Below are positions 1 to 8,376 of a stretch of DNA of 64,000 nt, one piece after another. Position numbers and translations under genes: made by a program. The stretch comes from Hoeflea sp. 108. GTDB lineage: Bacteria; Pseudomonadota; Alphaproteobacteria; Rhizobiales; Rhizobiaceae. Every line of letters starts with the position of its first letter. Position 1 is the stretch's first letter. Below the pieces are notes generated by a model that worked only from the letters and a program-made list of their open reading frames with translations, did no database searches and was not told the origin of the DNA. The stretch spans positions 186,001-250,000 of the forward strand of contig NZ_KB890025.1 in the NCBI RefSeq assembly GCF_000372965.1, written 5' to 3'.

Positions 1-785
1 GACTGGCGCTCGTCGCCGTAGATGATGCCGAGGATCTGTTCGCGCATGTCGATGAAATCGCGGCTGGACTTGATTGCACGGGCGTTGCCCTCTTCAAGGA
101 AGCGTCTGTTGAAATCGAGCTCGTAGGTGTGGGTGATGCGGCCCGGCCGCGGCGACATGACGATCAGCCGCGAGCCGAGGAACAGCGCCTCCTCGACGCT
201 GTGGGTGATAAAGAAGAACATCTTGTTGGTGAGCTGCCAGACCTTGAGCAGCAGTTCCTGGATGGTTTCGCGGGTCAGCGCGTCGAGCGCTGCCATCGGT
301 TCGTCCATCAGGAGCATGGAGGGATCGCAGGTGAGCGCCCTAGCGATGCCGACGCGCTGCTGCATGCCGCCCGACAGGTGGTAGATCATGTGGCGGTGAA
401 AATCCTGCAGGCCAACAAGCGCAAGATTGCCGGTGGCCAGTTCACGGCGTTCGGCCTTGGCGACACCGCGCAGCTTGAGCCCGAATTCGGTGTTGTCGAT
501 GACGTTGAGCCAGGGCAGCAGCGCGTGCTTCTGGAACACGACACCGCGGTCCGCGCCGGGACCGGTGACCTGTCGGCCACCAAGCGTGATGTCGCCGGCG
601 GTCGGCGCCATGAAGCCCGCCATGAGGTTGAGAAGCGTTGTCTTGCCGCAACCCGAGGCCCCGAGCGCCACGACGAAGTCGCCGCTGTTGACTTCGAGGT
701 TTACGCCCTTGAGCGCGACGATCGCCTGGTCGGAATAGAGACCGGGGTAGGTCAGGCTGACATTGCTGACTTTGAGACTTTCCAT
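1..785 (-). CDS. tauB: Taurine ABC transporter ATP-binding protein TauB (3' end cut by window)
   Basis: ATPase of a taurine/alkanesulfonate-type ABC importer; it powers uptake at the inner membrane. The reading frame runs from ATG at 785 off the left edge, so about 261 codons are visible and the C-terminus is missing. Translated by hand it has Walker A (GASGCGKT), the TauB/SsuB-type segment GPGADRGVVFQ, the ABC signature LSGGMQQR and Walker B (LLMDEP), in the usual order. It lies 78 nt downstream of tauA on the same strand, so the two are probably cotranscribed, with the permease gene (tauC) expected beyond the window. TauB and SsuB/nitrate-type ATPases are close relatives; the taurine assignment leans on the neighbouring tauA-like and tauR-like genes. 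Confidence 0.88.
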   Translation of the reverse strand, partial: MESLKVSNVSLTYPGLYSDQAIVALKGVNLEVNSGDFVVALGASGCGKTTLLNLMAGFMAPTAGDITLGGRQVTGPGADRGVVFQKHALLPWLNVIDNTEFGLKLRGVAKAERRELATGNLALVGLQDFHRHMIYHLSGGMQQRVGIARALTCDPSMLLMDEPMAALDALTRETIQELLLKVWQLTNKMFFFITHSVEEALFLGSRLIVMSPRPGRITHTYELDFNRRFLEEGNARAIKSSRDFIDMREQILGIIYGDERQ

Positions 786-824
786 TTCGCCGGCCTTTCG
801 CAAGCAGAGCAGTCGAATGGTGGG

Positions 825-856
825 GAGGCCGCCGGCCGGTCTCGACGGGCGGCCTC
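825..856. promoter_or_regulatory. Intercistronic hairpin between tauA and tauB
   Basis: GAGGCCGCC (825-833) can pair with GGCGGCCTC (848-856) around a 14-nt loop, directly after the tauA stop. No T-run follows on the minus strand. It is more likely an mRNA-stabilising or partial-termination hairpin favouring tauA over tauB than a full terminator. This is inference from sequence symmetry only. Confidence 0.4.
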
Positions 857-863
857 TCCGGTC

Positions 864-1883
864 TTACTTGGCTGCTTCCTTGGCGTAGCTGCTGTTGACG
901 AAGGGCGCGTAGTCGTCGAGGGCCTTGTCGATCTGCTTCTGGGCGACGAGGAACTTGGCGCTTTCGTTCAGCGCCTTGACGGCGCCGCTGCCCAGCCAGG
1001 TGTCCGACGCCTGTTCGGCGGCATCGGGGAACGACAACAGGTTGAGCGCTTCGACGGCGCCCGCGCCATCGCCGCCGATCAGCTTGACGATGCCCTGGAC
1101 CTGGGGCGAGTCCGCTGTCCAGGTTGCCTTGTTCTTGTTGTAGTCGGCATAGGCGTCGGCCAGGACCTTGGTGAAGGCAGCCATGAACTTCGGATTTGCC
1201 GCGGCCCACTTCTTGTCGGCCACCAGGCCATCGAAGGTCGGCACGCTGGCAGCGCCGATGACTTCGGAATCGGCGATCACCTTGCCGTTCTTGAGCAGTT
1301 CGGTCAGTGCCGGCGGCCAGACATAGGCCGCGTCGATGTCGCCGCGCTGCCAGGCCGCGATGATCTGCGGCGGCTTCATGTTGAGGATGTTGACCTCGCG
1401 CGGGTCGATCTTCCACACCTGTTCGAGACCGACCAGCAGATGGAAGTGCGAGGTCGACACGAAGGGCACGCCGACATTCTTGCCCTTGAGGTCCTCGGGC
1501 TTCTCGATGCCCGAGCCGTTGCGTACGGCGAGTGCTTCCGATTTGCCGATGTTGTCGAGGATCCAGAACAGTTCGAGGTCCACGCCGCGGGTGGCGGCTG
1601 CGGTGGTACCGGTCGAGCCGATGACGCCGATCGGCACGCTGCCCGAGGCGAGGGCGGTCGAGATGTCGCCACCGGAGCTGAACTGGCGCCAGTCGATCGT
1701 GTAGCCGGCCTCCTTCGCGGCCGCATCGAAGCGTCCGTCGGCAATCGCCGTGACGAACGGCCCGACGATCTGCTGGTAGCCGACGACAACTGATGTCTCG
1801 GCATAGGCGAGGCAGGAAGTGAAAAGTCCAGCCGCGACAGTCACGGCACCTGCCAATGTCTTGAAAGGCTTGAAATGTATCAT
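864..1883 (-). CDS. tauA: Taurine ABC transporter substrate-binding protein TauA
   Basis: Periplasmic binding protein of the TauA/SsuA/NitT family, 339 residues, the usual size. Residues 1-28 form a signal peptide (positive start, hydrophobic stretch, ending AYA before E29). The mature start TSVVVGYQ and the segment DWRQFSSGGD match family folds that bind taurine or sulfonates. It is the first gene of a minus-strand operon with tauB. A MocR-type regulator gene starts divergently about 150 nt away, the usual arrangement for TauR-controlled taurine genes. The substrate could be another sulfonate; the divergent TauR-like gene favours taurine. Confidence 0.88.
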   Translation of the reverse strand: MIHFKPFKTLAGAVTVAAGLFTSCLAYAETSVVVGYQQIVGPFVTAIADGRFDAAAKEAGYTIDWRQFSSGGDISTALASGSVPIGVIGSTGTTAAATRGVDLELFWILDNIGKSEALAVRNGSGIEKPEDLKGKNVGVPFVSTSHFHLLVGLEQVWKIDPREVNILNMKPPQIIAAWQRGDIDAAYVWPPALTELLKNGKVIADSEVIGAASVPTFDGLVADKKWAAANPKFMAAFTKVLADAYADYNKNKATWTADSPQVQGIVKLIGGDGAGAVEALNLLSFPDAAEQASDTWLGSGAVKALNESAKFLVAQKQIDKALDDYAPFVNSSYAKEAAK

Positions 1884-1990
1884 TGTTTCCCTCTTTTTGT
1901 TTGACGCCGGTTTCCCGGGAACTTGCCGGCTTCGGTGCCGGTCTTGGTTCTGACTTAAAGGGATAATTTAGCTGGGCCGATTGCCTTATA

Positions 1991-2023
1991 TCCAGATTGG
2001 AAGTTGAATGATTCCAGATCGGA
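1991..2023. promoter_or_regulatory. Direct-repeat operator candidate for the MocR/TauR regulator
   Basis: TCCAGATTGGA (1991-2001) and TCCAGATCGGA (2013-2023) are 11-mers differing at one base, repeated in the same orientation with 22-bp spacing, about two helical turns. They lie in the divergent tauA/tauR intergenic region just before the preferred regulator start. MocR-family regulators (GabR, PdxR, TauR) are known to bind spaced direct repeats. Binding is inferred from symmetry and position. Confidence 0.5.
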
Positions 2024-2039
2024 TTTGCAGGCTTTGCTC

Positions 2040-3521
2040 ATGGCGCATGCCACGGTTTCGGAAACAGTCTTCTTCCTCGACAGGGACAGTCGCATCGGCC
2101 TGCAGGCGCAGATTCGCGAGACGATCGTTTCTGCGGTGCTGGCCGGCCGCATCCAGCCGGCGGCTCAGCTGCCGTCGACGCGCAAGCTCGCCAGTTATCT
2201 CAACATATCGCGCATCACCGTCACACTTGCCTATCAGGAGCTTGCCTCCCAGGGGTATGTCGAGGCGGCGAGCCGCAGCGCCTGGCGCGTCGCCGGCAAC
2301 CCGCCGATCAGCCTGCCCGAGCCCACGGTCCTCGAACCCGGCGCCGGCTCGATCGACTGGCAGGCCAAGCTCAGCCCGAGCTTCATCGTTGCCAAGCAGA
2401 TGCGCAAGCCGCTCGACTGGCGACGCTATCCCTATCCGTTCCTCTACGGCCAGATGGACACCTCGCTGTTCGACCTGGCAGCCTGGCGCGACTGTGCCCG
2501 ACGGGCCCTCGGGCGCGACGATTTCGAGCTGATGGCGGGTGACTTCGCCGCCGCCGACGATGTGCAGCTGGTCAGCTACATTTGCTCGCGCACGCTGCCG
2601 AGCCGCGGCATTCGCGCCAATCCTGACGAGATCCTGGTGACGGTCGGCGCCCAGAACGCGCTGTGGATCGTCACCCAGCTTCTGCTGCGCCGGGGCGCGC
2701 ATGCGGTCTGTGAAAACCCCTGTCATCCCGACATGAGCGCATCGTTGCGGCTGAGCGGAGCGGAGGTGACGGCGGTCGACGTCGACAAGGACGGACTGCC
2801 GCCTGAAGCACTGCCGGCAAAGGTCGACGCGGTGTTCGTCACGCCAAGCCACCATTCGCCGACCGGCGCGACGATGCCCGTCGACCGGCGGGCGGCGCTG
2901 CTTTCGGCGGCCGCCTCCAAGGATTTCATCATCGTCGAGGACGACTACGAATTCGAGATGAGTTTTCTTGCGCCGCCGTCGCCGGCGCTGAAGGCATTCG
3001 ATCGCGATGGCCGGGTCCTCTATATCGGCAGCTTTTCGAAGTCGCTGTTTCCTGGCCTGCGGCTCGGCTACCTAGTGGCGCCTGCGCCTGTCATCCGCGA
3101 GGCGCGCGCGCTCAGGGCCTTGATGCTGCGTCATCCGCCGGGACATCTGCAGCGGACCGCAGCCTACTTCCTGGCGCTCGGCCATCACGACGCGGTCATC
3201 CACCGCATGCGCGGCGAATATCATCGCCGCCATATCGTCATGGCGGATGCGTTGCAGCGTGGGGGTTTTACCATCGCCGGTTCGTCGGCCTTCGGCGGCA
3301 CGTCTTTCTGGATCGAGGGGCCGGAGGGGCTCGACGCCGACCTGTTGATGAACGAGCTCAGGCAGGACGGCGTGCTGATCGAATCCGGCTCGCCCTTCTT
3401 CCCCGACGGCGATGGCCCATGCCGCTTTTTCCGCATGGGCTACTCGTCGATCCCCCGCGCCCGCATCGTCGAAGGGGTGGTGCGGACCGCGGCCCGCGTC
3501 AGCCGGTTGCTTGCATCTTGA
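2040..3521 (+). CDS. tauR: MocR-family GntR/aminotransferase fusion regulator, TauR-like
   Basis: Transcription regulator with an N-terminal winged helix of GntR type (about residues 15-75, including LPSTRKLASYLNISRITV) fused to a fold-type I aminotransferase domain (about 110-490). The PLP lysine lies in the segment GSFSKSLFPGLRLGY. Length is about 493 residues, normal for MocR proteins. ATG at 2040 is preferred because GCAGG lies 8 nt upstream and the 22-bp direct repeats then stay outside the gene; a TTG at 2004 would add 12 residues. It is divergent from tauA, so it probably controls taurine uptake and its own promoter. The stop codon shares a 12-bp palindrome (3519-3530) with the stop of the convergent gene. 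Confidence 0.8.
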   Translation: MAHATVSETVFFLDRDSRIGLQAQIRETIVSAVLAGRIQPAAQLPSTRKLASYLNISRITVTLAYQELASQGYVEAASRSAWRVAGNPPISLPEPTVLEPGAGSIDWQAKLSPSFIVAKQMRKPLDWRRYPYPFLYGQMDTSLFDLAAWRDCARRALGRDDFELMAGDFAAADDVQLVSYICSRTLPSRGIRANPDEILVTVGAQNALWIVTQLLLRRGAHAVCENPCHPDMSASLRLSGAEVTAVDVDKDGLPPEALPAKVDAVFVTPSHHSPTGATMPVDRRAALLSAAASKDFIIVEDDYEFEMSFLAPPSPALKAFDRDGRVLYIGSFSKSLFPGLRLGYLVAPAPVIREARALRALMLRHPPGHLQRTAAYFLALGHHDAVIHRMRGEYHRRHIVMADALQRGGFTIAGSSAFGGTSFWIEGPEGLDADLLMNELRQDGVLIESGSPFFPDGDGPCRFFRMGYSSIPRARIVEGVVRTAARVSRLLAS

Positions 3522-3527
3522 GCCGGC

Positions 3528-4433
3528 TCATTTGGCCTTTCGACGTTCGAGATAGGCCGTTGTCTGCAGCGCGATCAGGATCAGTACGGCGCCGATGACG
3601 ATGCGCTTGTCGGGTACTTCGCCGAAGAAGATGTAGCCGGCGGCTGTGGTCACCACGATGGACAGGTAGCCGATGGGCGCGAGCACGCTGGCCTCGGCCA
3701 GTCGATAGGCGCGGAGGAAGCAATATTGGCCGGCCTGGGCGAGCAAGCCGATGCCGAGCAGCGGGATCCAGTCGAGCGGCTTCACCGGCTGCCAGACGAA
3801 GATGGCCGGCACGGCGGTGATGACGGCCAGGCCGACCGTGTAGAACACCATCATGACGGTCGTGTTCTCGTCACGTAGGGCGCGGGTCTGGATGATCGCC
3901 AGCGAGCCGAAGACGACGGTGCAGAAGACGGCGAGCAGGCCAAGGTTCCACTCGACGCCGCCAGGCGCCAGCATCACCAGAACGCCGGCAAAGGCGAGGG
4001 CAGCACCTACCCAGCGCAGCCGCGACACGGTCTCGCCGAGAACGGCGACCGCCATCGCCATGGTGATCAGCGGCCGCGAGAAGGAGAGTGCGTTGACCAC
4101 CGCCAGCGGCAGCATGGTGTAGGCGAGGAACTGGCTGGTCAGCGCAATCGCATTGCAGCTGATGCGCGAGATATTCTTCCACGGGTGCCGGGTGTGGCGG
4201 ATGTGATGGCGGTGGCGCCAGATCAGCGGCAGGATGAACATCAGTCCGATCAGTGAGCGGATGAACACCAGCTGGAAGGCCGGATAGACCATGCCCTGCG
4301 CCTTGACGAGCGCCGTCATGCCACCGGACACCAGCACCATGTCGGCGAGCACCCACAGGACGCCCTCGCGGTTGGCCTTGCGCCGCTCCTCCCCCGCAGG
4401 CAGCGGCGCCTCCTGGTCAGGCTGGCTGGACAA
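3528..4433 (-). CDS. DMT-superfamily (EamA) membrane transporter
   Basis: 301-residue inner-membrane permease with about ten predicted hydrophobic helices in two EamA repeats, preceded by a charged 20-residue cytoplasmic N-terminus. Family members export amino acids, metabolites or drugs; the substrate cannot be read from sequence. It is the last gene of a minus-strand unit with the PIG-L deacetylase: the two coding regions overlap by 17 nt (4417-4433), so translation is probably coupled. It may export or import a product of the deacetylase, but that is inference. It converges tail-to-tail on the tauR-like gene. Confidence 0.85.
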   Translation of the reverse strand: MSSQPDQEAPLPAGEERRKANREGVLWVLADMVLVSGGMTALVKAQGMVYPAFQLVFIRSLIGLMFILPLIWRHRHHIRHTRHPWKNISRISCNAIALTSQFLAYTMLPLAVVNALSFSRPLITMAMAVAVLGETVSRLRWVGAALAFAGVLVMLAPGGVEWNLGLLAVFCTVVFGSLAIIQTRALRDENTTVMMVFYTVGLAVITAVPAIFVWQPVKPLDWIPLLGIGLLAQAGQYCFLRAYRLAEASVLAPIGYLSIVVTTAAGYIFFGEVPDKRIVIGAVLILIALQTTAYLERRKAK

Positions 4434-6822
4434 GATTGGCCATCAGCCTGAAGGCGCCGGGGACCAGCTTGTCGAGCTGGTGGTGCAGCACGAGCGAAGT
4501 ATGGGTGTGGCGGCCCTTGCCGACGGGAGCCGAAACGATGGCGCCGAGCAGCGGCTGCTCGTTGACGTCGTGCATCGACACCAGCGGCTGGTAGGCATCG
4601 TCCCAGCGGGCGGCGAAATAGAGCCCGCGCTCCTTGTCCCAGCCGGACCAGTCCTGCGGGCCGATGGCATTCGGGCCCTTCAACAGGACGTGGTCCGGCG
4701 CGAGCACCGTGACCTCTGCATTGGGATCCGTTACGCGCCAGCGTAAAGACGGCGAGCCGATCTCGAGTTTCCTCGGCGGCGTCGCTAGTGGATCCCAACC
4801 GTCGGTCGGGCGGTGATAGAGCGTGACGAGATGGCCGCCGTCCTCGACGAAACGGTGCAGCTTTTCGGTGGCTGCCGCGAGGTCCTTGCGGATACCGAAG
4901 GCGAAGATGCCGATGACGATCGTGGTGTAGCGGCTGAGGTCGCCCGCCAGCGCCTTGGCGTCGAGTTCGGTGACGTCGAGGCCCATGCGTGAAAGCCAGA
5001 GGCCGACGCGGTCGGCACCGGCACCGACATAACCGACGACAGCACCTTCGGGCAGCGTGAGGTCGAGCGCCAAAAGCCTGAGCGTCTCAGGCTGGCGATG
5101 GGTGACGCGGCCGATATGGGAGTAGGAGATCGGCGTCAGCCGCAGCGCCGGCCTGCCACCGACCTCAGGCACGATGGTCGTTAGCCCGGCCTCGATATTC
5201 TCGGGTGCACGAAGCACCTGGCCGGCTGAGGTTTGCGACAGCGACCAGCCACCTGCCAAGCCGAGCGACACCGGCGCTTGCCTGCCGCTCACCGTCGGCT
5301 TGATCGGCCATTCGCGGCGGCTGCCGTCGAGCGGCACCACGATGGCCTCTGGCTCGATGGTGACGGAGCTTGCCGGCAGCAGCGCAAACGGCTCCTCGAG
5401 ATCAAAGATGGCGTGGGCGACATGGTCGCCGAAGCTGGCGGTCACCAGCACATGCGCCTCGCCATTGCCGGCGAGTGCCGACCAGGCGGGCGCGTAGAGC
5501 CTGGAATAGGCAGCATCGCCGGCGGCGGAGACGGAGAAAGTGCGGCGGTTGCCGGCCGTGGTGTCGGCCTTGGCCGAGACCGCGGTCGGAAGCACCGGCT
5601 CGACCTTGATCGAGCGGCCGTCGGCGCCGGGTGCGAGGTCGATGGTCAGCGTGCCGGTTTCACCGGGCGACAGCGTCGACGGTAATAGTGTGGCGCGGTC
5701 GAAGATGCCGGCAGCCTCGATCAGCGCCGCGTCGATCTCACGCGTCTTGCGGTCGAGGCGGTGGCCATGCAGTTCGAGGAAAGTGGGCGAGGCGCCCTTG
5801 CGGGCGGTGTCGATCTGGATGGCCGCTTCGGTGAGGGCGGCAACGATCGCGTCGGCGTTGGGGAAGGCTGTGATTGCCCTGTCGATAGCCGTTGCAGCCG
5901 CCTTCAGCGCCTGTGCGACTTCATAGGAAAGGTCCTTCGACGACGAGAGATCGGCGAGCGAGGCCGGCAGACCGTCGAGCACGGACTTTTCCGCTTTCGC
6001 GCCGTCCTCGGCCAGAAGCAGGTGCAGCGGCCAGGAATCTTTCACCCGGTCGCGCCAGTAACCCATGCCCTGCGAGGCGTGATAGTAGCGCGACCACTCG
6101 CCGATGCGGTCGTATTCGGCGCCGGTGGCAGGTTCGCGGCCTGATGCCTCGACGAAAACAGTGGCATCCGGCGGAGGCACCTCGTCGTCATAGGTGTCGC
6201 CGCCGCCGGACCATGCCGGCAGGTAGTATTTCGCCACCTGCCACGGGCTCATGCCCTCGGCGAAATGCTCGGGAAAGGCTTCCGGATCGGCGGCCAGGCG
6301 GATCGCCGTCTCGGCGGCGCGGGTCATGGCGCGGTGATGGCCATGCTGTCCCGGAACGTCGAGGAAGGTCGGGATGACGATATCAGGGCGTTCGCTGCGA
6401 TAGGCGCGCACAAGGCGCTCGACCGTACGCTGTTCGCCCCAGCGGGTGAAGGTCTGGTCGCCGTCCTTGGAGAAGCCGAAATCGTGGACGGCATCCTCCG
6501 GGCCGTGGCCGAGCCAGTGGACATCGCAATCCAGGGCGCGGGCTGCTTCTTCCATTTCGCGCGAGCGCATCATGCCGAGCACGCCGAGCCGCTCCGGCCC
6601 GAGCGAGTTCTGGCCGCCTTCGCCGCGCGTCGAGCAGGCGACGATGACGCGCATGCCTAGCCCGAGGCGGAAAAAGGCGAGCATGCCGCTCTGCTCGTCG
6701 TCGGGATGGGCGCCCGTGTTCATCATCGTGACGGTGGACTTCAGCCGGCTCAGGGCCCGGTGCAGACGGATGAGCGAAGGGCTGGCCTTCTGTCTCTCGA
6801 TACGTTCGCGGGCTGTGAGCAT
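4417..6822 (-). CDS. Large PIG-L family deacetylase with C-terminal glutamine-amidotransferase-like domain
   Basis: 801 residues, far longer than simple PIG-L/LmbE deacetylases (about 230-300). The N-terminal domain carries the metal-binding motif AHPDDE at residues 38-43 and a later HGHH segment near 165, as in Zn-dependent GlcNAc-type N-deacetylases. About residues 390-560 look like beta-sandwich domains (for example LSPGETGTLTIDL). About 590-690 resembles a class I glutamine-amidotransferase-like fold (GVGL..L..MGLDV, then VEDGGHLVTLYHRP). No signal peptide is seen, so it is probably cytoplasmic. ATG at 6822 has GGAGG 7 nt upstream. It sits between the ROK repressor and DMT permease genes, next to a sugar-type ABC operon, suggesting deacetylation of an imported N-acylated sugar. 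Confidence 0.8.
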   Translation of the reverse strand: MLTARERIERQKASPSLIRLHRALSRLKSTVTMMNTGAHPDDEQSGMLAFFRLGLGMRVIVACSTRGEGGQNSLGPERLGVLGMMRSREMEEAARALDCDVHWLGHGPEDAVHDFGFSKDGDQTFTRWGEQRTVERLVRAYRSERPDIVIPTFLDVPGQHGHHRAMTRAAETAIRLAADPEAFPEHFAEGMSPWQVAKYYLPAWSGGGDTYDDEVPPPDATVFVEASGREPATGAEYDRIGEWSRYYHASQGMGYWRDRVKDSWPLHLLLAEDGAKAEKSVLDGLPASLADLSSSKDLSYEVAQALKAAATAIDRAITAFPNADAIVAALTEAAIQIDTARKGASPTFLELHGHRLDRKTREIDAALIEAAGIFDRATLLPSTLSPGETGTLTIDLAPGADGRSIKVEPVLPTAVSAKADTTAGNRRTFSVSAAGDAAYSRLYAPAWSALAGNGEAHVLVTASFGDHVAHAIFDLEEPFALLPASSVTIEPEAIVVPLDGSRREWPIKPTVSGRQAPVSLGLAGGWSLSQTSAGQVLRAPENIEAGLTTIVPEVGGRPALRLTPISYSHIGRVTHRQPETLRLLALDLTLPEGAVVGYVGAGADRVGLWLSRMGLDVTELDAKALAGDLSRYTTIVIGIFAFGIRKDLAAATEKLHRFVEDGGHLVTLYHRPTDGWDPLATPPRKLEIGSPSLRWRVTDPNAEVTVLAPDHVLLKGPNAIGPQDWSGWDKERGLYFAARWDDAYQPLVSMHDVNEQPLLGAIVSAPVGKGRHTHTSLVLHHQLDKLVPGAFRLMANLVQPA

Positions 6823-6870
6823 GCTAGTCCTCCGGTATGCTGAATGCGGTAGGCTGAAATGTCTGGGCGG

Positions 6871-8085
6871 CTATTCGGTTGCCGCCGTCTCGAGCTTGGG
6901 CGTCACCACCTCGAACAGCGGCAGCGCTGCTGCGCCGAGGGCCGCCGTGTACTGGCCGGTCTGGCCGCGCATCACCCGGGGCAGCGCTCGGGCCCTGCGG
7001 CTGGCGACCGAGATCGGCAATGGCCCCATGCCTTCGATCAATTCGTCGATGATGGCGTCCGGCAACATGCCGCCGAGGATGACAGTCTCCGGATCGAGGA
7101 TGTTTTCGATCATGGCGATCATCGGGGCGAGATGGGCGGCGGCCTCGCCCATCCATTCGACCAGCACCGGATGGCGCTCGGCGTAGAGCCTTTCGAGGTC
7201 GGTGAAGTCGCGGTCGGCGATGCCTGCCTCGCCGAGACGCTCGCGCAGAGCATAGACGGAGGCATAACGCTCGAGGCAGCCATGCTGGCCGCAGGGGCAG
7301 GCGCGGCCACGCGGCGCAACCACGACATGGCCGATTTCGCCGGCATTGCCGAAGGCGCCGCGGAAGGGCGTGCCGTCCTGGATCATGCCGAGGCCGAGGC
7401 CGGCGCCGAAATAGATCATGGCGAAGCTGGAGATCGAATGTCCCGCGCCGAACAGGCGCTCGCCCACGGCTGCAGCATTGGCGTCGTTCTCCACGGTCAC
7501 CTGCTCGCCGCAGGCCTCGCTCAGAAGACTTGAGGCATCGATGTCGGCCCAGCCGGGCAGAGTGGTCGGGCCGACCGAGGTCATTCCCTCGATCTCGAAC
7601 GGGCCGGGCATGACGACGCCGATGCCGAGCAGCGGCGCCTTGAAATCCTTGCGAACGGCTTCGAGCTCCGTGCGCAGATGCGCGATCACCTGGCTGGGGC
7701 TGGTATCACGCACCGGTGTGATGCGCTTCGAACGCGGCTGGCCGGACAGGTCGAGCACGGTCGCCACCATGTGGTCCGAGGCCATCTCGATACCCATGGT
7801 CATGGCGCCGTCGGGATTGACCGCGAACTGGATCGGCGGTTGGCCACGGCCTGAGCGCAGGCGCCCGGTCTCCATCAACAGGTTTTCGCTCACCAGTTCG
7901 TCGACGATGTTGGCGATTGCCTGTGCGGTCAGATGGGTCAGCCGGGCGATATGCATCCGCCCCAGCGAGCCGTGACGGCGCACGACATCGAGCACCACGC
8001 GTCGGTTGTGATCGCGGCTGCGCTCGGGATTCTTGCCCAATGTGACCTGATGCGTGCTTCCAGGCTGAAAAGCCATTTCGCCCAT
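6871..8085 (-). CDS. ROK-family transcriptional repressor (NagC/XylR type)
   Basis: 404 residues: N-terminal MarR-like winged helix (about 25-85, GRMHIARLTHLTAQAIANIV) followed by the ROK sugar-binding domain, with the zinc motif CPCGQHGCLE. ROK repressors release DNA when a sugar or sugar phosphate binds. It is divergent from the ABC/PfkB operon starting at 8377 and is followed 48 nt later by the PIG-L gene, so it likely controls both directions. An internal ATG (MAFQPG, 8076) is an alternative start. The inducer is unknown. Confidence 0.88.
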   Translation of the reverse strand: MGEMAFQPGSTHQVTLGKNPERSRDHNRRVVLDVVRRHGSLGRMHIARLTHLTAQAIANIVDELVSENLLMETGRLRSGRGQPPIQFAVNPDGAMTMGIEMASDHMVATVLDLSGQPRSKRITPVRDTSPSQVIAHLRTELEAVRKDFKAPLLGIGVVMPGPFEIEGMTSVGPTTLPGWADIDASSLLSEACGEQVTVENDANAAAVGERLFGAGHSISSFAMIYFGAGLGLGMIQDGTPFRGAFGNAGEIGHVVVAPRGRACPCGQHGCLERYASVYALRERLGEAGIADRDFTDLERLYAERHPVLVEWMGEAAAHLAPMIAMIENILDPETVILGGMLPDAIIDELIEGMGPLPISVASRRARALPRVMRGQTGQYTAALGAAALPLFEVVTPKLETAATE

Positions 8086-8376
8086 CCTGACCTTTTCCGC
8101 AAAACTGATAACGCGGAAGTCCGTCCAGCCGCAATAGATTAATTCAAGTAGATTATCTTATTGACAAACGGCTGATGAAAGGGAACCGTAGAGGCAGTAT
8201 GCGGGGAGGATCCGCAGCTCCTTGGTGTCAGTGTTGTCGGGCGTGGACCGCCCGCGTTCGATGACCCATGAATTTAAGCGAGTGGCCCGTTTCTCGATCG
8301 AACGAGAAAATTTGGGCCAAGGGGATAATGGTCGCTCGTGGTTCGGGAAATCCGACGGGCGCATTTGGAGGCTACT
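8086..8376. promoter_or_regulatory. Divergent control region between ROK gene and sugar ABC operon
   Basis: 291 nt without a convincing gene. An AT-rich stretch holds two direct copies of TAGATTA (8135-8141 and 8149-8155) followed by TTGACA (8161-8166), a good -35 box without an obvious -10. A good Shine-Dalgarno (GGAGG, 8367-8371) lies 5 nt before the ATG at 8377 and decides that start. The leader downstream of the AT-rich stretch is about 200 nt. The ROK operator is probably in the AT-rich part, but I see no clean inverted repeat. Confidence 0.4.

Noticed and set aside
129..1793. 554-residue plus-strand open frame opposite tauB/tauA
   Set aside because: It mirrors the minus-strand genes; the minus frames have clear ABC motifs and a signal peptide, while this translation has none.
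1912..1921. TTCCCGGGAA palindrome in the tauA leader
   Set aside because: Ten bases of GC-rich symmetry are expected by chance in this genome; the direct repeats nearby are a better operator candidate.
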